In this document: in pieces, positions 7,202-14,600 of the stretch
How positions within the stretch are numbered: the stretch's first letter is position 1
How the letters are laid out: each line of letters begins with the position of its first letter
Source: Halothiobacillus sp.
Lineage (GTDB): Bacteria > Pseudomonadota > Gammaproteobacteria > Halothiobacillales > Halothiobacillaceae
DNA: 56,343 bases
Assembly: GCA_024636015.1 (NCBI GenBank)
Contig: JAGXHU010000084.1
Location: 1 to 56,343 of the forward strand
Direction: 5' to 3'
Translations under genes and position numbers: made by a program
Notes under the pieces: generated by a model
What the model saw: the letters and a program-made list of their open reading frames with translations, nothing else
The model's database searches: none
Told to the model about the DNA's origin: nothing

Positions 7202-8760
7202 GTGAAAACCTCACACTCCCTGATCCTGTTTTGCCACAGGAAACCTTGCAAGATGCCGTGATCAGGCTGGCGGATTTGCCACCACTTGAATATGAACAGG
7301 TACGTACCAAGGAGGCCGAGGCCCTAGGTGTTCGCGCATCTGTATTGGATGCCGAAGTCAGAACGGCACGGAAGAATGCCACCGTCACCCGGGATGATGA
7401 CGGCGACATTGAGCCATACCCACATCCAATCGACCCGGCACAATTGCTGGATGACGTGGTGGCCGTGATCCGGCGCTTCATCGTGGCCGAACCGGAAACC
7501 ATGACGGCGGCGGCGCTATGGATTGCATCCACCTGGTTTATAGAGGTTGCCCAGGTCGCACCCTTGGCGGTCATCACCGCACCGGAGAAACGATGCGGCA
7601 AATCTCAATTGCTCACCCTGATCGGCAAGCTATCCCGCAGACCAATGACCGCATCATCAATCAGCCCTGCAGCGCTGTTTCGTTCGATTGACGCATGGCA
7701 ACCCACTTTGTTGATCGATGAAACGGACGCGCTCTTGAAGGATAACGAGGAATTGCGCGGGTTACTGAATGCCGGACATACCCGCGATTCGGCCTATGTG
7801 ATCCGGGTGGTGGGCGACGACTTCACGCCAACCAAATTCAGCGTTTGGGGATGCAAGGCACTATCTGGGATCGGACACATTGCCGACACCCTAATGGATC
7901 GCGCCGTCATCCTGGAATTGCGGCGCAAGTTACCCCATGAGCAGGTCGATCGGTTGCGCTATGCCGAGACGGGTTTGTTTGATGGGATTGCGACGAAGCT
8001 GGCGCGGTTCATGGTCGATTATTCGGAGTCGGTACGGATTGCTCGGCCTGACCTACCAGAAGCCCTGAATGATCGGGCACAGGATAACTGGGAGCCGCTT
8101 CTAGCAATCGCTGATGTTGCTGGCGGATCGTGGCCGGAACATGCCAGACAAGCGGCGCTGGCTATTGCTGGCAAAGCCGACGAAGGCGCGATCCAAAGCA
8201 CCGGCGTAGAACTTCTCACAGACATTTCCGATGTGTTCGAGATCACCAGGCGCGCACGGATCACTACTGCCGACCTGATCCAGGAGCTATGCAGCGATGA
8301 TGAAAAACCGTGGGCAACGTACAGCCGCGGAAAGCCACTGTCACCGCGACAGCTTGGCAGGAAATTAAAAGGGTACGGCATCCAGTCCAAAAATATGAAG
8401 GTGGGTTATGACTCGGTGAAAAAGGGATTTGATCGTTCCCAATTCACGGAGGCCTTCGCTCGCTACCTGCCCCCTTCAGATTCTATCCGCTACCCGCTAC
8501 CAAATGCCGAAAAACCCCAACAGCAAGCCGTTTCAGGCGGTAGCGACAAAAAGCAGCCACACGCTACCAGTGAAAACAAACGCTACCCGCTACCAGGCGG
8601 AGAGGTAGCGGAAAAGCAAAAAGTAGCGATACCAATAAACGATCCCGCTACCGCCAAACATAGCGGGAATGCGGGTTACAGCGAAAAAGTAGCGGGTAGC
8701 GGCAAAAATCCAAAGCTATCAGAAGAGCAGGAAGCGACCCTGGCCGCTTTTGGGCTTTGA
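7198..8760 (+). CDS. DUF3631 helicase-like replication ATPase
   Basis: A 520-residue protein. I place the start at ATG 7198, in the ATGA overlap with the primase stop, rather than at the in-frame ATG 7120 inside the primase gene. It has a P-loop APEKRCGKS (Lys135) and a Walker B strand TLLIDETDAL (Asp174, Glu175), followed by a DUF3631-type C-terminal region (GRKLKGYGIQSKNMKVGYDSVKKGF). Proteins with this domain accompany Toprim primases in satellites and plasmids and probably unwind DNA at the origin. The last 100 residues are low-complexity and encoded by DNA packed with CGCTACC heptamers, so this coding region may double as the replication origin. Part of it is copied at 19675-19855. Confidence 0.85.
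   Translation: MSENLTLPDPVLPQETLQDAVIRLADLPPLEYEQVRTKEAEALGVRASVLDAEVRTARKNATVTRDDDGDIEPYPHPIDPAQLLDDVVAVIRRFIVAEPETMTAAALWIASTWFIEVAQVAPLAVITAPEKRCGKSQLLTLIGKLSRRPMTASSISPAALFRSIDAWQPTLLIDETDALLKDNEELRGLLNAGHTRDSAYVIRVVGDDFTPTKFSVWGCKALSGIGHIADTLMDRAVILELRRKLPHEQVDRLRYAETGLFDGIATKLARFMVDYSESVRIARPDLPEALNDRAQDNWEPLLAIADVAGGSWPEHARQAALAIAGKADEGAIQSTGVELLTDISDVFEITRRARITTADLIQELCSDDEKPWATYSRGKPLSPRQLGRKLKGYGIQSKNMKVGYDSVKKGFDRSQFTEAFARYLPPSDSIRYPLPNAEKPQQQAVSGGSDKKQPHATSENKRYPLPGGEVAEKQKVAIPINDPATAKHSGNAGYSEKVAGSGKNPKLSEEQEATLAAFGL
8461..8701. repeat. Iteron-like CGCTACC/GGTAGCG array
   Basis: Within 241 bases CGCTACC occurs at 8461, 8488, 8495, 8562, 8581, 8588 and 8646, and its complement GGTAGCG at 8539, 8604 and 8695; shorter GTAGCG copies lie at 8633 and 8689. 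Both orientations occur and two pairs abut directly. The array lies in the 3' end of the replication ATPase gene. Replication proteins of P4-like elements bind iterons of this size, so this is a candidate origin. Confidence 0.6.
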
Positions 8761-8773
8761 CGATGTCGACATG
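8604..8773 (+). repeat. Helicase 3'-end segment, copied at 19675-19855
   Basis: From the heptamer at 8604 past the stop codon to the ATGTCGACA at about 8773, this segment is nearly identical to the one at 19675-19855. I see only a few substitutions and one 9-base in-frame insertion in the right copy. The match includes iteron-like heptamers and the end of the reading frame, so the right copy comes from a related element. Confidence 0.85.
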
Positions 8774-8855
8774 GAGGGAAATCAGCTTATTCCGGTCGGC
8801 AACCGACGTCACGAAACAACCGCCAATTTTGGCAAGCCATTTTGAGGAAAACCAA

Positions 8856-9137
8856 GTGAGTAATTTGAACATTATCCGAACCCAAGCCGCACTGACTGAG
8901 CGCGCACGTTGCAAGGCAATTATGGATGCCGGTGCCAGCGCAGGGCAACCCAAGGTGGCCGTTCAACTGATGCTGGGAAATTGCAGCCCCGCTGAAGCGG
9001 TGGAAGTTTTCAAAGCGGTGAATGGAACCAGCCGCTTCCACAAGACGCTGAGCGATGAAACGCCCATGCGGATCAATGAATCAGTCTGGCGGGCAAACCT
9101 GCAAGCCGCACTGAAACAAATCAACAAGACCATCTGA
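8856..9137 (+). CDS. Small protein like the tail of phage head proteases/scaffolds
   Basis: A 93-residue protein. I choose the GTG at 8856 because GAGGAAA lies just upstream, the same signal that precedes the next gene; the ATG at 8757 in the same frame has no such site. The segment from ERARCKAIM to SPAEAVEVFKAV resembles the C-terminal tail found on ClpP/S49-type prohead proteases and internal scaffolds, where an arginine-rich ERAR stretch is followed by two helices. No protease domain is present. It may therefore be a free scaffold-like piece that acts on helper capsids. The resemblance is recalled, not computed. Confidence 0.55.
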   Translation: MSNLNIIRTQAALTERARCKAIMDAGASAGQPKVAVQLMLGNCSPAEAVEVFKAVNGTSRFHKTLSDETPMRINESVWRANLQAALKQINKTI

Positions 9138-9147
9138 GGAAAACACC

Positions 9148-9741
9148 ATGACGACACAAACACAAACCACCGCCCAAGCTCTCGCGGCCGGTCTTAAAAA
9201 CGCGGAACAAGCTGTCGCAGCACTTCAGGCCCAACGATCGGGAATTCTCGCAAAGATTGTTGCGGGGGAGCTCAAGCCGGCCGCATTGGATGACCATGAC
9301 GCGGAGATAGCGCACGCCGTAGCGGATGCCGAACGCCGCAGGGAAATTGCCACGGCGGCAGACGCAGAATCGAAGCGCCAGCGGCGTGAAGCTGCCCGCC
9401 AAAGCGATTTGGACCACATCACAGCGCTGATTGATGGGCATTCAAACATGGACCGTGAATGCATGAAGTATCACGCGGCATTCATCCAGACAATCAAAGA
9501 TGCACAAGCGGCTCTGGATGGACTCAGATCGGCGCAGAAAGACCGCGCTCATCTGGCCCAAAGCGTCGAGCACATGATCGCGGCATTCCAAGAGCAATGG
9601 CCGGATGACGCGCAGCCTAAACGCCCTCGGCTGTCGCAGGCGGGCATTAGCGACCGCGCGCGGTTGATGCTTCAGGTGCCATCCCCAAGCGTGTACACGA
9701 CCGCCGACACGCTAGAGGACCCACTGCGCGTAACCGTTTGA
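9148..9741 (+). CDS. Coiled-coil protein, possible scaffold or assembly factor
   Basis: A 197-residue protein with a GAGGAAAACACC leader before its ATG. Residues about 10-80 and 110-150 are alanine-, glutamate- and arginine-rich with heptad-like spacing, predicting long coiled coils, and the C-terminal 45 residues are proline-rich and extended. It has no membrane segment. Its place between the scaffold-tail-like gene and the small terminase suggests a role in capsid assembly or packaging, but no family is recognised. Confidence 0.6.
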   Translation: MTTQTQTTAQALAAGLKNAEQAVAALQAQRSGILAKIVAGELKPAALDDHDAEIAHAVADAERRREIATAADAESKRQRREAARQSDLDHITALIDGHSNMDRECMKYHAAFIQTIKDAQAALDGLRSAQKDRAHLAQSVEHMIAAFQEQWPDDAQPKRPRLSQAGISDRARLMLQVPSPSVYTTADTLEDPLRVTV

Positions 9742-9906
9742 TGGGATCAGGGTGTCGCTATTACCGACACCCTCCAATGGTGGTGGTGGGGGCCATAAAA
9801 ACTTCATGGGTCCCTCCTGGGGGTTAAAACATCGAGGGGATTGCGCAGCTCGATATTCCCCCAGCTACACGAGCCGAAAGTTACTTAATTGATTGAGGGT
9901 TTGAGA
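9742..9906. other. Intergenic region upstream of small terminase; candidate packaging site
   Basis: This is the longest non-coding stretch in the left half of the element. It holds a perfect 9-bp inverted repeat (AGGGTGTCG 9749-9757, CGACACCCT 9765-9773, seven-base loop) without a T-run, then G-rich tracts and a second short inverted repeat (ATCGAG/CTCGAT). Phages and satellites often carry cos or pac sites next to the small terminase gene, so it could be the packaging signal. A promoter region is the plain alternative. Confidence 0.35.
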
Positions 9907-10455
9907 ATGAACCAAGTTGATTTTTCGAAAAGGCACAGCGTCACGCCGGCGTCAGTGAGCGCGTGGGGCAAACGCGGATGGATTGTGTTTGCCGATGACG
10001 GCAGTGTTGACGTCACCAAATCAGACGAACTTCTAAAAAAATATCGGCGGGCGAAGGCCAAGCCAAAGCAAGCCGTACTTGAGATCGGGGAAGGGGAAAC
10101 CCCGAGCCAGGCCGCCAGCCGGATCATTGAGCAAGAGGGCGCGCCGTGGAGCCTGGACGAAGCGCAGCGGCGCAAGGAAAACTATCTCGCACTACTCCGC
10201 CAGCTCGAATACGAAACCAAATCGGGAGCCTTGATTTCGATGCCGGAAGCGGAAGCCGTCCTTTTTGAGGAATTCAGAACATACCGTGACGCGTGGCTGA
10301 ATTGGCCGACCAGGGTGGGGCCACTGATTGCAGCCGACCTGGGCATCGAGCCGGACCCGGTGATCGAGGCACTGCAGCAGCATGTCCACAAACATCTGGC
10401 GGACCTGGGTGAACCAGAGTCAGATCGCGTTTTTGATACGGGGGTATCAGCATGA
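9907..10455 (+). CDS. Terminase small subunit, Nu1-like
   Basis: A 182-residue protein, taken from ATG 9907; a TTG at 9889 is in frame but weaker. The N-terminal 40 residues form a helix-turn-helix (VDFSKRHSVTPASVSAWGKRGWIV, with the wing residues FADDGSVDVTKSDELLKK), the layout of Nu1-type small terminases that recognise phage DNA ends. A charged helical middle (EAQRRKENYLALLRQLEYETKSGALI) and the FRTYRDAWLNWPTRVGPLIAADLG segment are typical of the family. It should recognise the element's packaging site and dock to a large terminase, which the element lacks. Its stop overlaps the next gene start. Confidence 0.8.
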   Translation: MNQVDFSKRHSVTPASVSAWGKRGWIVFADDGSVDVTKSDELLKKYRRAKAKPKQAVLEIGEGETPSQAASRIIEQEGAPWSLDEAQRRKENYLALLRQLEYETKSGALISMPEAEAVLFEEFRTYRDAWLNWPTRVGPLIAADLGIEPDPVIEALQQHVHKHLADLGEPESDRVFDTGVSA

Positions 10456-12086
10456 GCAACAAGTTCAATATTGAAATCACGGCGCGCGACAAAGCCAGCC
10501 GTGTGTTTGATCAGATGGCGGGCAAGGCCAATAACCTCCGGCGTAATCTAACGGCCGTAAATCGAACCGCACAGCGGGGCTCTGAATTATTTCGATCGAT
10601 GGTGCCCAGCTTGTCAGCCATCACCGGCATGGGCTCGGCGGCTGGCCTGGCAGCGATGACCAAGAAGTTCGGTGATAGCTCGATGAGCCTGTCGAACATG
10701 GCCGACAATCTCGGCCTAAGCACGACGAAGTTGCAGGAGCTGCACGCCGCCGCGCGCCTGTCAGGACTATCGGTTGGCTCGATGGACTCCAGTATGAAGT
10801 CCCTCGGTAACACGATGGAAAACGCTACGTTCGGGCGCGACCCGGGTGCCATGAATGCTTTTAGGTCCATTGGTATTGAAATTCACAAAACCAAAACTGG
10901 CGCGATGGATACCCATCGGGCACTGCTCGATATCAGCCACTACATGACCCACCACCTAATGGGCAAGCCGCAGGCGCAGGAAAAGTTGGCATCGACACTT
11001 GGTGTGAGCGAAGTGCTGCCCCTATTGCGCAAGGGTGCCTCCGGCATCAAGGAACTGGAGCAGCGCGCGGAGCGCTTGGGGATGGTGCAGGATAAAGCAT
11101 CGATTCAAGGCGGAAAGAGTCTGTATGAGAGCCTGACCGAGGTCGATGGCGCGGCAGGTGGTCTCGGCAATACCATCGCATCAAAACTGGCCCCGAAGTT
11201 GAAAATCATAGCCGACGGTACCGCTGAATGGGTAGCGCAGAACAAGGATCTGATCGCCGAAGACGTAGCGAGCTGGGCTGATGGAATCGGTGATGCGTTT
11301 GGATATGCGCAGAGCAAGGGCGCAGATCTCTATGAGGAAATGCACAAGCTGACGGTAGCAGCAGGGGACAAAACCCATAAAGACAAAAAAGACCCAATGT
11401 CATTGAACTTCCCCAGAGCGTGGGCGAATAGATATGCGCAATGGGCGACGGGGGAGAAGGATGAGACATACGGCGACATGGCGTTCGACTCTTTCCATGC
11501 CCCCTATGACCCAAACCGCCAGAAAAATGGACTGACCCGGTTACCGAACGGAGCTCTGGCCATCCCCGGTGATCACACGCCATTGGGTATTCGCCAGAAT
11601 AACCCCGGCAACATCCGTCATTGGAAAGGCGCCTACACCGCATCAACAGGGTTTGCGGTATTCCCGACAGCCAAGTCAGGCATTGAGGCCATGACGGCCA
11701 ATCTGATGGCATACAACCGGAAATATCACCTGAATACCATTGATGGAATCATCAACCGGTGGGCGCCATCGAGTGATGGGAACAACACCCGCGGATATAT
11801 CGCAGACGTGGCCCGACATACAGGGTTTGCTCCCAATGCCCAGCTCAACATGAGCGACCCCAAGACGATGACGAAGCTGGTCCGCTCCATGATCCAGCAT
11901 GAAAACGGGAAAAACCCCTATGACCCGGCGATGGTGAAGTCATCCGTAGCCCAGGCGATGGGGCAGCCAGTGAAAGTCGAAATAACCCTGCACAATGCGC
12001 CAAATGGAACTCGGGCTCATGTATCAAGCGCCCATGATGCATCTGTGCGGATCAATCACGCGATGCCGGGACCTGGCGTGCCATGA
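10452..12086 (+). CDS. Short tape-measure-like protein fused to a lysozyme-like domain
   Basis: A 544-residue protein starting in the ATGA overlap with the small terminase gene. The N-terminal 200 residues resemble tape-measure proteins: FNIEITARDKASRVFDQMAG, then an alanine/glycine-rich hydrophobic region (about 45-65) and long amphipathic helices. Residues 378-505 match the domain found at virion-associated muralytic proteins (LGIRQNNPGNIRHWKGA, GFAVFPTAKSGIEAM, INRWAPSS), which may open peptidoglycan during injection. Tape measures are normally larger and sit among tail genes; here it follows a small terminase directly and no tail-tube gene is present. It may replace or decorate a helper tail. 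Domain calls rest on motif memory. Confidence 0.75.
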   Translation: MSNKFNIEITARDKASRVFDQMAGKANNLRRNLTAVNRTAQRGSELFRSMVPSLSAITGMGSAAGLAAMTKKFGDSSMSLSNMADNLGLSTTKLQELHAAARLSGLSVGSMDSSMKSLGNTMENATFGRDPGAMNAFRSIGIEIHKTKTGAMDTHRALLDISHYMTHHLMGKPQAQEKLASTLGVSEVLPLLRKGASGIKELEQRAERLGMVQDKASIQGGKSLYESLTEVDGAAGGLGNTIASKLAPKLKIIADGTAEWVAQNKDLIAEDVASWADGIGDAFGYAQSKGADLYEEMHKLTVAAGDKTHKDKKDPMSLNFPRAWANRYAQWATGEKDETYGDMAFDSFHAPYDPNRQKNGLTRLPNGALAIPGDHTPLGIRQNNPGNIRHWKGAYTASTGFAVFPTAKSGIEAMTANLMAYNRKYHLNTIDGIINRWAPSSDGNNTRGYIADVARHTGFAPNAQLNMSDPKTMTKLVRSMIQHENGKNPYDPAMVKSSVAQAMGQPVKVEITLHNAPNGTRAHVSSAHDASVRINHAMPGPGVP

Positions 12087-12101
12087 CAGCCAATAACCGC
12101 A

Positions 12102-12118
12102 CCCGTCATTTTGACGGG
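12102..12118. other. 7-bp stem-loop between tape-measure and decoration genes
   Basis: CCCGTCA and TGACGGG flank TTT. It lies 15 bases after the tape-measure stop and 47 bases before the decoration gene. No T-run follows, so it is more likely an mRNA end-protection or processing structure than a terminator. A strongly expressed decoration gene would fit such a device. Confidence 0.4.
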
Positions 12119-12165
12119 CCACCTTTGAACTTAACAGACGACCAACCTAATAGAGGTAAAGCACC

Positions 12166-12585
12166 ATGACTTTGACTGCCACCAATCAAGTGAACTCCCC
12201 GTTTGCACCGGGCGTTTCATCTGAAGTATTCATCCCGGATCAACTGATCGCGGGGAATCTAAAACTCGTCACACAGAACTACATCATCGCTTCCGGCGCC
12301 GGCGTAGTGAATCGCGGCATGCCCATGGGTGTTGTGACTGCGACCGGAAAATTGATTCCGAGCGTGGCCACGGCCGCCGATGGTAGTGAGAAACCCGCAG
12401 GTCTCCTGGTTGATACCACCGACGCCACAACCGCCGATCAATCATGCGGCCTGTATATGATGGGCGAATTCAACGCGAACTCAGTCAGTGCCGTAATGGG
12501 TGCCTCATGGACAATCCCCACGCTCATGGCGGCATTGCCCAGTGGCATTTTCATTAAGACCGCCTTATCTGGAGCGCCTGTTTAA
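12166..12585 (+). CDS. Head decoration protein, lambda gpD-like
   Basis: A 139-residue protein preceded by AGAGGTAAAGCACC. It fits the gpD family: N-terminal extended segment, then GNLKLVTQNYIIASGAGVVNRGMPMGVVTATGKLIP and a glycine-rich beta body ending in a hydrophobic strand. gpD trimers bind the three-fold points of expanded capsids and stabilise them after packaging. The element encodes no major capsid protein, so this protein must act on a helper capsid or be a leftover. A strong terminator follows 24 bases later, closing the left operon. Confidence 0.8.
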   Translation: MTLTATNQVNSPFAPGVSSEVFIPDQLIAGNLKLVTQNYIIASGAGVVNRGMPMGVVTATGKLIPSVATAADGSEKPAGLLVDTTDATTADQSCGLYMMGEFNANSVSAVMGASWTIPTLMAALPSGIFIKTALSGAPV

Positions 12586-12608
12586 CCCATGATTGATTAA
12601 CTTGGACT

Positions 12609-12632
12609 AAACCCGCCTTGTGCGGGTTTTTT
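12609..12632 (+). terminator. Intrinsic terminator after decoration gene
   Basis: AAACCCGC and GCGGGTTT flank a five-base loop (CTTGT), followed by a run of T. It closes the rightward operon that begins at int. Confidence 0.85.
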
Positions 12633-12912
12633 GTTGGAAAGGATCACCCCCACGGACCGGCTCATCCGTGACGACATTTCGCACATTGGGATTCAGATCG
12701 AGGATGGAAACTTAGCGGGATCCATGGACACCCTGATCGGCTTCGCCAAACAGTGCATCGGAACGCTGCTTGGAGCCAATGAAAACAACCTGGTGACCTG
12801 GGCAGAACAGACCAGTGCGACGATCGTTCCTGTGGGTGCGCTACCGTATGGGTTTCTGGATCCGCCGCTACCGGATTCAGCTAAGGTTGAGTTGTTCAGG
12901 CGCGGGTATTAG
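12631..12912 (+). CDS. Hypothetical protein with WAEQT-FLDP C-terminal module
   Basis: This frame has up to 93 residues if it starts at TTG 12631 or 12634, inside the terminator T-run, which makes that start doubtful; ATG 12722 would give 63 residues. The last 40 residues (WAEQTSATIVPVG to AKVELFRRGY) are repeated with changes in the small gene at 13439-13609. It may be a truncated gene whose 5' end was lost. Its 3' end overlaps the opposite-strand gene by 17 bases. Function unknown. Confidence 0.4.
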   Translation: MLERITPTDRLIRDDISHIGIQIEDGNLAGSMDTLIGFAKQCIGTLLGANENNLVTWAEQTSATIVPVGALPYGFLDPPLPDSAKVELFRRGY

Positions 12913-13408
12913 GCGGTTTGCGATTTAATCGGGAGCGCAGTAAGTTCATGATGTTCGGCTTAGAAAGCAACCATCGCCCGGTTATCTGGTGAAAATTCAA
13001 ATAAGGTTCCACCTTTTTCCTTAATTCGATGGAGCATCTGTCCAAGTCATACATATCTTTAGAGATACCCCTATGTATTTGGTCAGATTCATAGAGAATC
13101 TCTTTCATAATGTAGGGAATGCCATCTGAAGGGTTGAACAGAAAGCTGGCTTCATTTACTGCTGAAGTGAATTCTAAGGCTTCCTCTTCGTATTTTATTC
13201 GCGTCCATTTGGCGGATTGATGGGCATGGCTGAATTGTCTATAGAACGAAATGGTGGTATCAAAGGTTGAAAACCGGCGCTGATACAGATTTAGGCGATG
13301 TGCCTCACTCGCGATACGCCTCTGCCAGGAGGAGTTCCAAAGCGCAAAACCAGCGATGATGACGGAAATAATCGAAATCCAGATTGCCGGCGACATGTTG
13401 GGCCTCAT
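12896..13408 (-). CDS. Single-pass membrane-anchored protein of unknown function
   Basis: A 170-residue protein with one N-terminal membrane segment (about residues 7-25, IWISIISVIIAGFALWNSS) and a charged, helical, probably cytoplasmic rest. It is transcribed against all neighbours and lies exactly between two short genes that share a C-terminal module, which suggests later insertion. Codon use looks more AT-rich than the left operon. Membrane-anchored helical proteins expressed alone from prophages are often exclusion or defence factors; here that is only a guess. Confidence 0.6.
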   Translation of the reverse strand: MRPNMSPAIWISIISVIIAGFALWNSSWQRRIASEAHRLNLYQRRFSTFDTTISFYRQFSHAHQSAKWTRIKYEEEALEFTSAVNEASFLFNPSDGIPYIMKEILYESDQIHRGISKDMYDLDRCSIELRKKVEPYLNFHQITGRWLLSKPNIMNLLRSRLNRKPPNTRA

Positions 13409-13438
13409 AAGTGCGGAAATATCAATTCAAGGCGAAGG

Positions 13439-13609
13439 ATGACGCATCTCAAGACAATCGTCACCGACAACTATAAACCGTTGATGGCCTGGGCGGAGCA
13501 GACGGGCGCGACTATTGCCCCTGTGGGCGGAGCGCCATATAGGTTTCTTGATCCGTCTCTGGCGGCATCCGCAAAGCTAGAACTTTTCCAACGGGGATAT
13601 GTTCCCTAA
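13439..13609 (+). CDS. Small protein paralogous to the 12631 gene product
   Basis: A 56-residue protein with a GCGAAGG site just before its ATG. Residues 17-54 (WAEQTGATIAPVG to KLELFQRGY) match the C-terminal part of the gene at 12631, with about two thirds of positions the same by eye. It lacks the upstream half of that protein. Either it is a free-standing module or a truncated duplicate. Function unknown. Confidence 0.5.
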   Translation: MTHLKTIVTDNYKPLMAWAEQTGATIAPVGGAPYRFLDPSLAASAKLELFQRGYVP

Positions 13610-13715
13610 ACTTTAGGCAATCCCAGCCTGGGCAAGGATGAGTTTGATGCAATGATTCGCAAGCTCAGGCCGCGATGGGGATGTCGGGAGAAAGTGAGAA
13701 GGGAGACTCTTGGTT

Positions 13716-14033
13716 CTAACCTACGTGTCGGGTTACATGGAATATCTCGTTAGCATCGATCCTAACAATTGTCCCGCGAGAAATTTTATCCAGTGTTTCG
13801 CGTGCCGGGGACGGGTTAGCAATGCTGGTAATTTCTCCAGATATTTCGCTGCCATTGACTTCGTGCACCGTGATGTCGATGCGCTCAATATCGCCGCGGT
13901 TCACCCGAACTACATCTCCAGGTATTACTGTTTTGTCTGGAACGAGAGGCGGCAAAGGTTTTTCGGACGACCAACTATAAGAAATTTGGCCGTCTTGACG
14001 GCAGATATCAAGTTTTTCTAACTTCATTGCCAT
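13716..14033 (-). CDS. Hypothetical protein
   Basis: A 105-residue protein; I take ATG 14033 because AAGGTGG lies upstream, although the frame stays open to 14255. The protein is beta-rich with several VxVxRGDI-like strands (PGDVVRVNRGDIERIDITVHEV, then SRGTIVRIDANEIFHV) and has no membrane segment. No family is recognised. The 248 bases between it and the Arc-type gene at 14282 contain no gene I can support. Confidence 0.5.
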   Translation of the reverse strand: MAMKLEKLDICRQDGQISYSWSSEKPLPPLVPDKTVIPGDVVRVNRGDIERIDITVHEVNGSEISGEITSIANPSPARETLDKISRGTIVRIDANEIFHVTRHVG

Positions 14034-14281
14034 AACAAACCACCTTGAGTGTTTTAAACACCAATTGAACAAGTTTTCAACCCTTCGTCCCGGCATGCAT
14101 AGGCTAATGCTTAGCGGGTCCGCGTTCACCAACACGGCTGGGCACTGTTCTCTCCACTCACCCGTCCAGGTCCCAAAGGTCCCGTGGTTTTTTGCAGCAA
14201 TGCCCATGCGTGTTGGTACCGCCCCAGAATCCACATCGGGCCGGTATCCAATCATACCGCTAACAGCCGTAAGGCATGCGA

Positions 14282-14506
14282 TCAGCCTTTTTTCTTCAGG
14301 TCTTCAAGCAGTGCGTGAAATTGGTCGAGATAGCCCTGCATCTTTTCTTCAAAGTGCTGATTGGGCGCAACCTTACCGAACGAATTTTCCAGGCGAGTCA
14401 CTATCTCGGCATTCATAGAGCGGCCATTTGCCTTGGCTGCTTCTTCGATACGCGCCTTAAGCTTTGGGGGGAATCGTAAATTCATTTGTGGGTCGGATCT
14501 TGCCAT
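14282..14506 (-). CDS. Arc-family ribbon-helix-helix repressor
   Basis: A 74-residue protein from ATG 14506. The strand and first helix PQMNLRFPPKLKARIEEAAKANGRSMNAEIVTRLE fit the Arc/MetJ fold, including the NAEIV start of the second helix. A charged C-terminal extension may mediate oligomerisation. It is divergent from a second Arc-type gene, and the shared 94-base region holds three AGCAC-N-GTGCT operators, as in immunity switches. The promoter predicts a transcript starting at or within a base of the ATG, so the mRNA may be leaderless. An upstream in-frame start at 14539 would lie inside the promoter. Confidence 0.75.
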   Translation of the reverse strand: MARSDPQMNLRFPPKLKARIEEAAKANGRSMNAEIVTRLENSFGKVAPNQHFEEKMQGYLDQFHALLEDLKKKG

Positions 14507-14512
14507 CTGTGA

Positions 14513-14571
14513 AAAATAACCTAGCACGGTGCTTGACACAATGCAGCACAGTGCTACTGTAGCACTGTGCT
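14513..14571. promoter_or_regulatory. Divergent promoters with three AGCAC-N-GTGCT operators
   Basis: Three 11-bp palindromes lie at 14523-14533 (centre G), 14545-14555 (centre A) and 14561-14571 (centre T). The rightward promoter is TTGACA 14533-14538 and TACTGT 14555-14560 with a 16-base spacer; the second and third operators overlap its -10 end and start region. The leftward promoter is TTGTGT (14541 to 14536) and TATTTT (14518 to 14513) with a 17-base spacer; the first operator lies in that spacer. Arc-type dimers are the obvious ligands. Confidence 0.75.
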
Positions 14572-14600
14572 ATATGCACAGGCATTATGTGGAGAAGCAT

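Noticed and set aside
8461..8701. CRISPR-like short repeats
   Set aside because: The repeats are 7 bp, irregularly spaced, in both orientations and lie in a coding frame; no cas gene is present.
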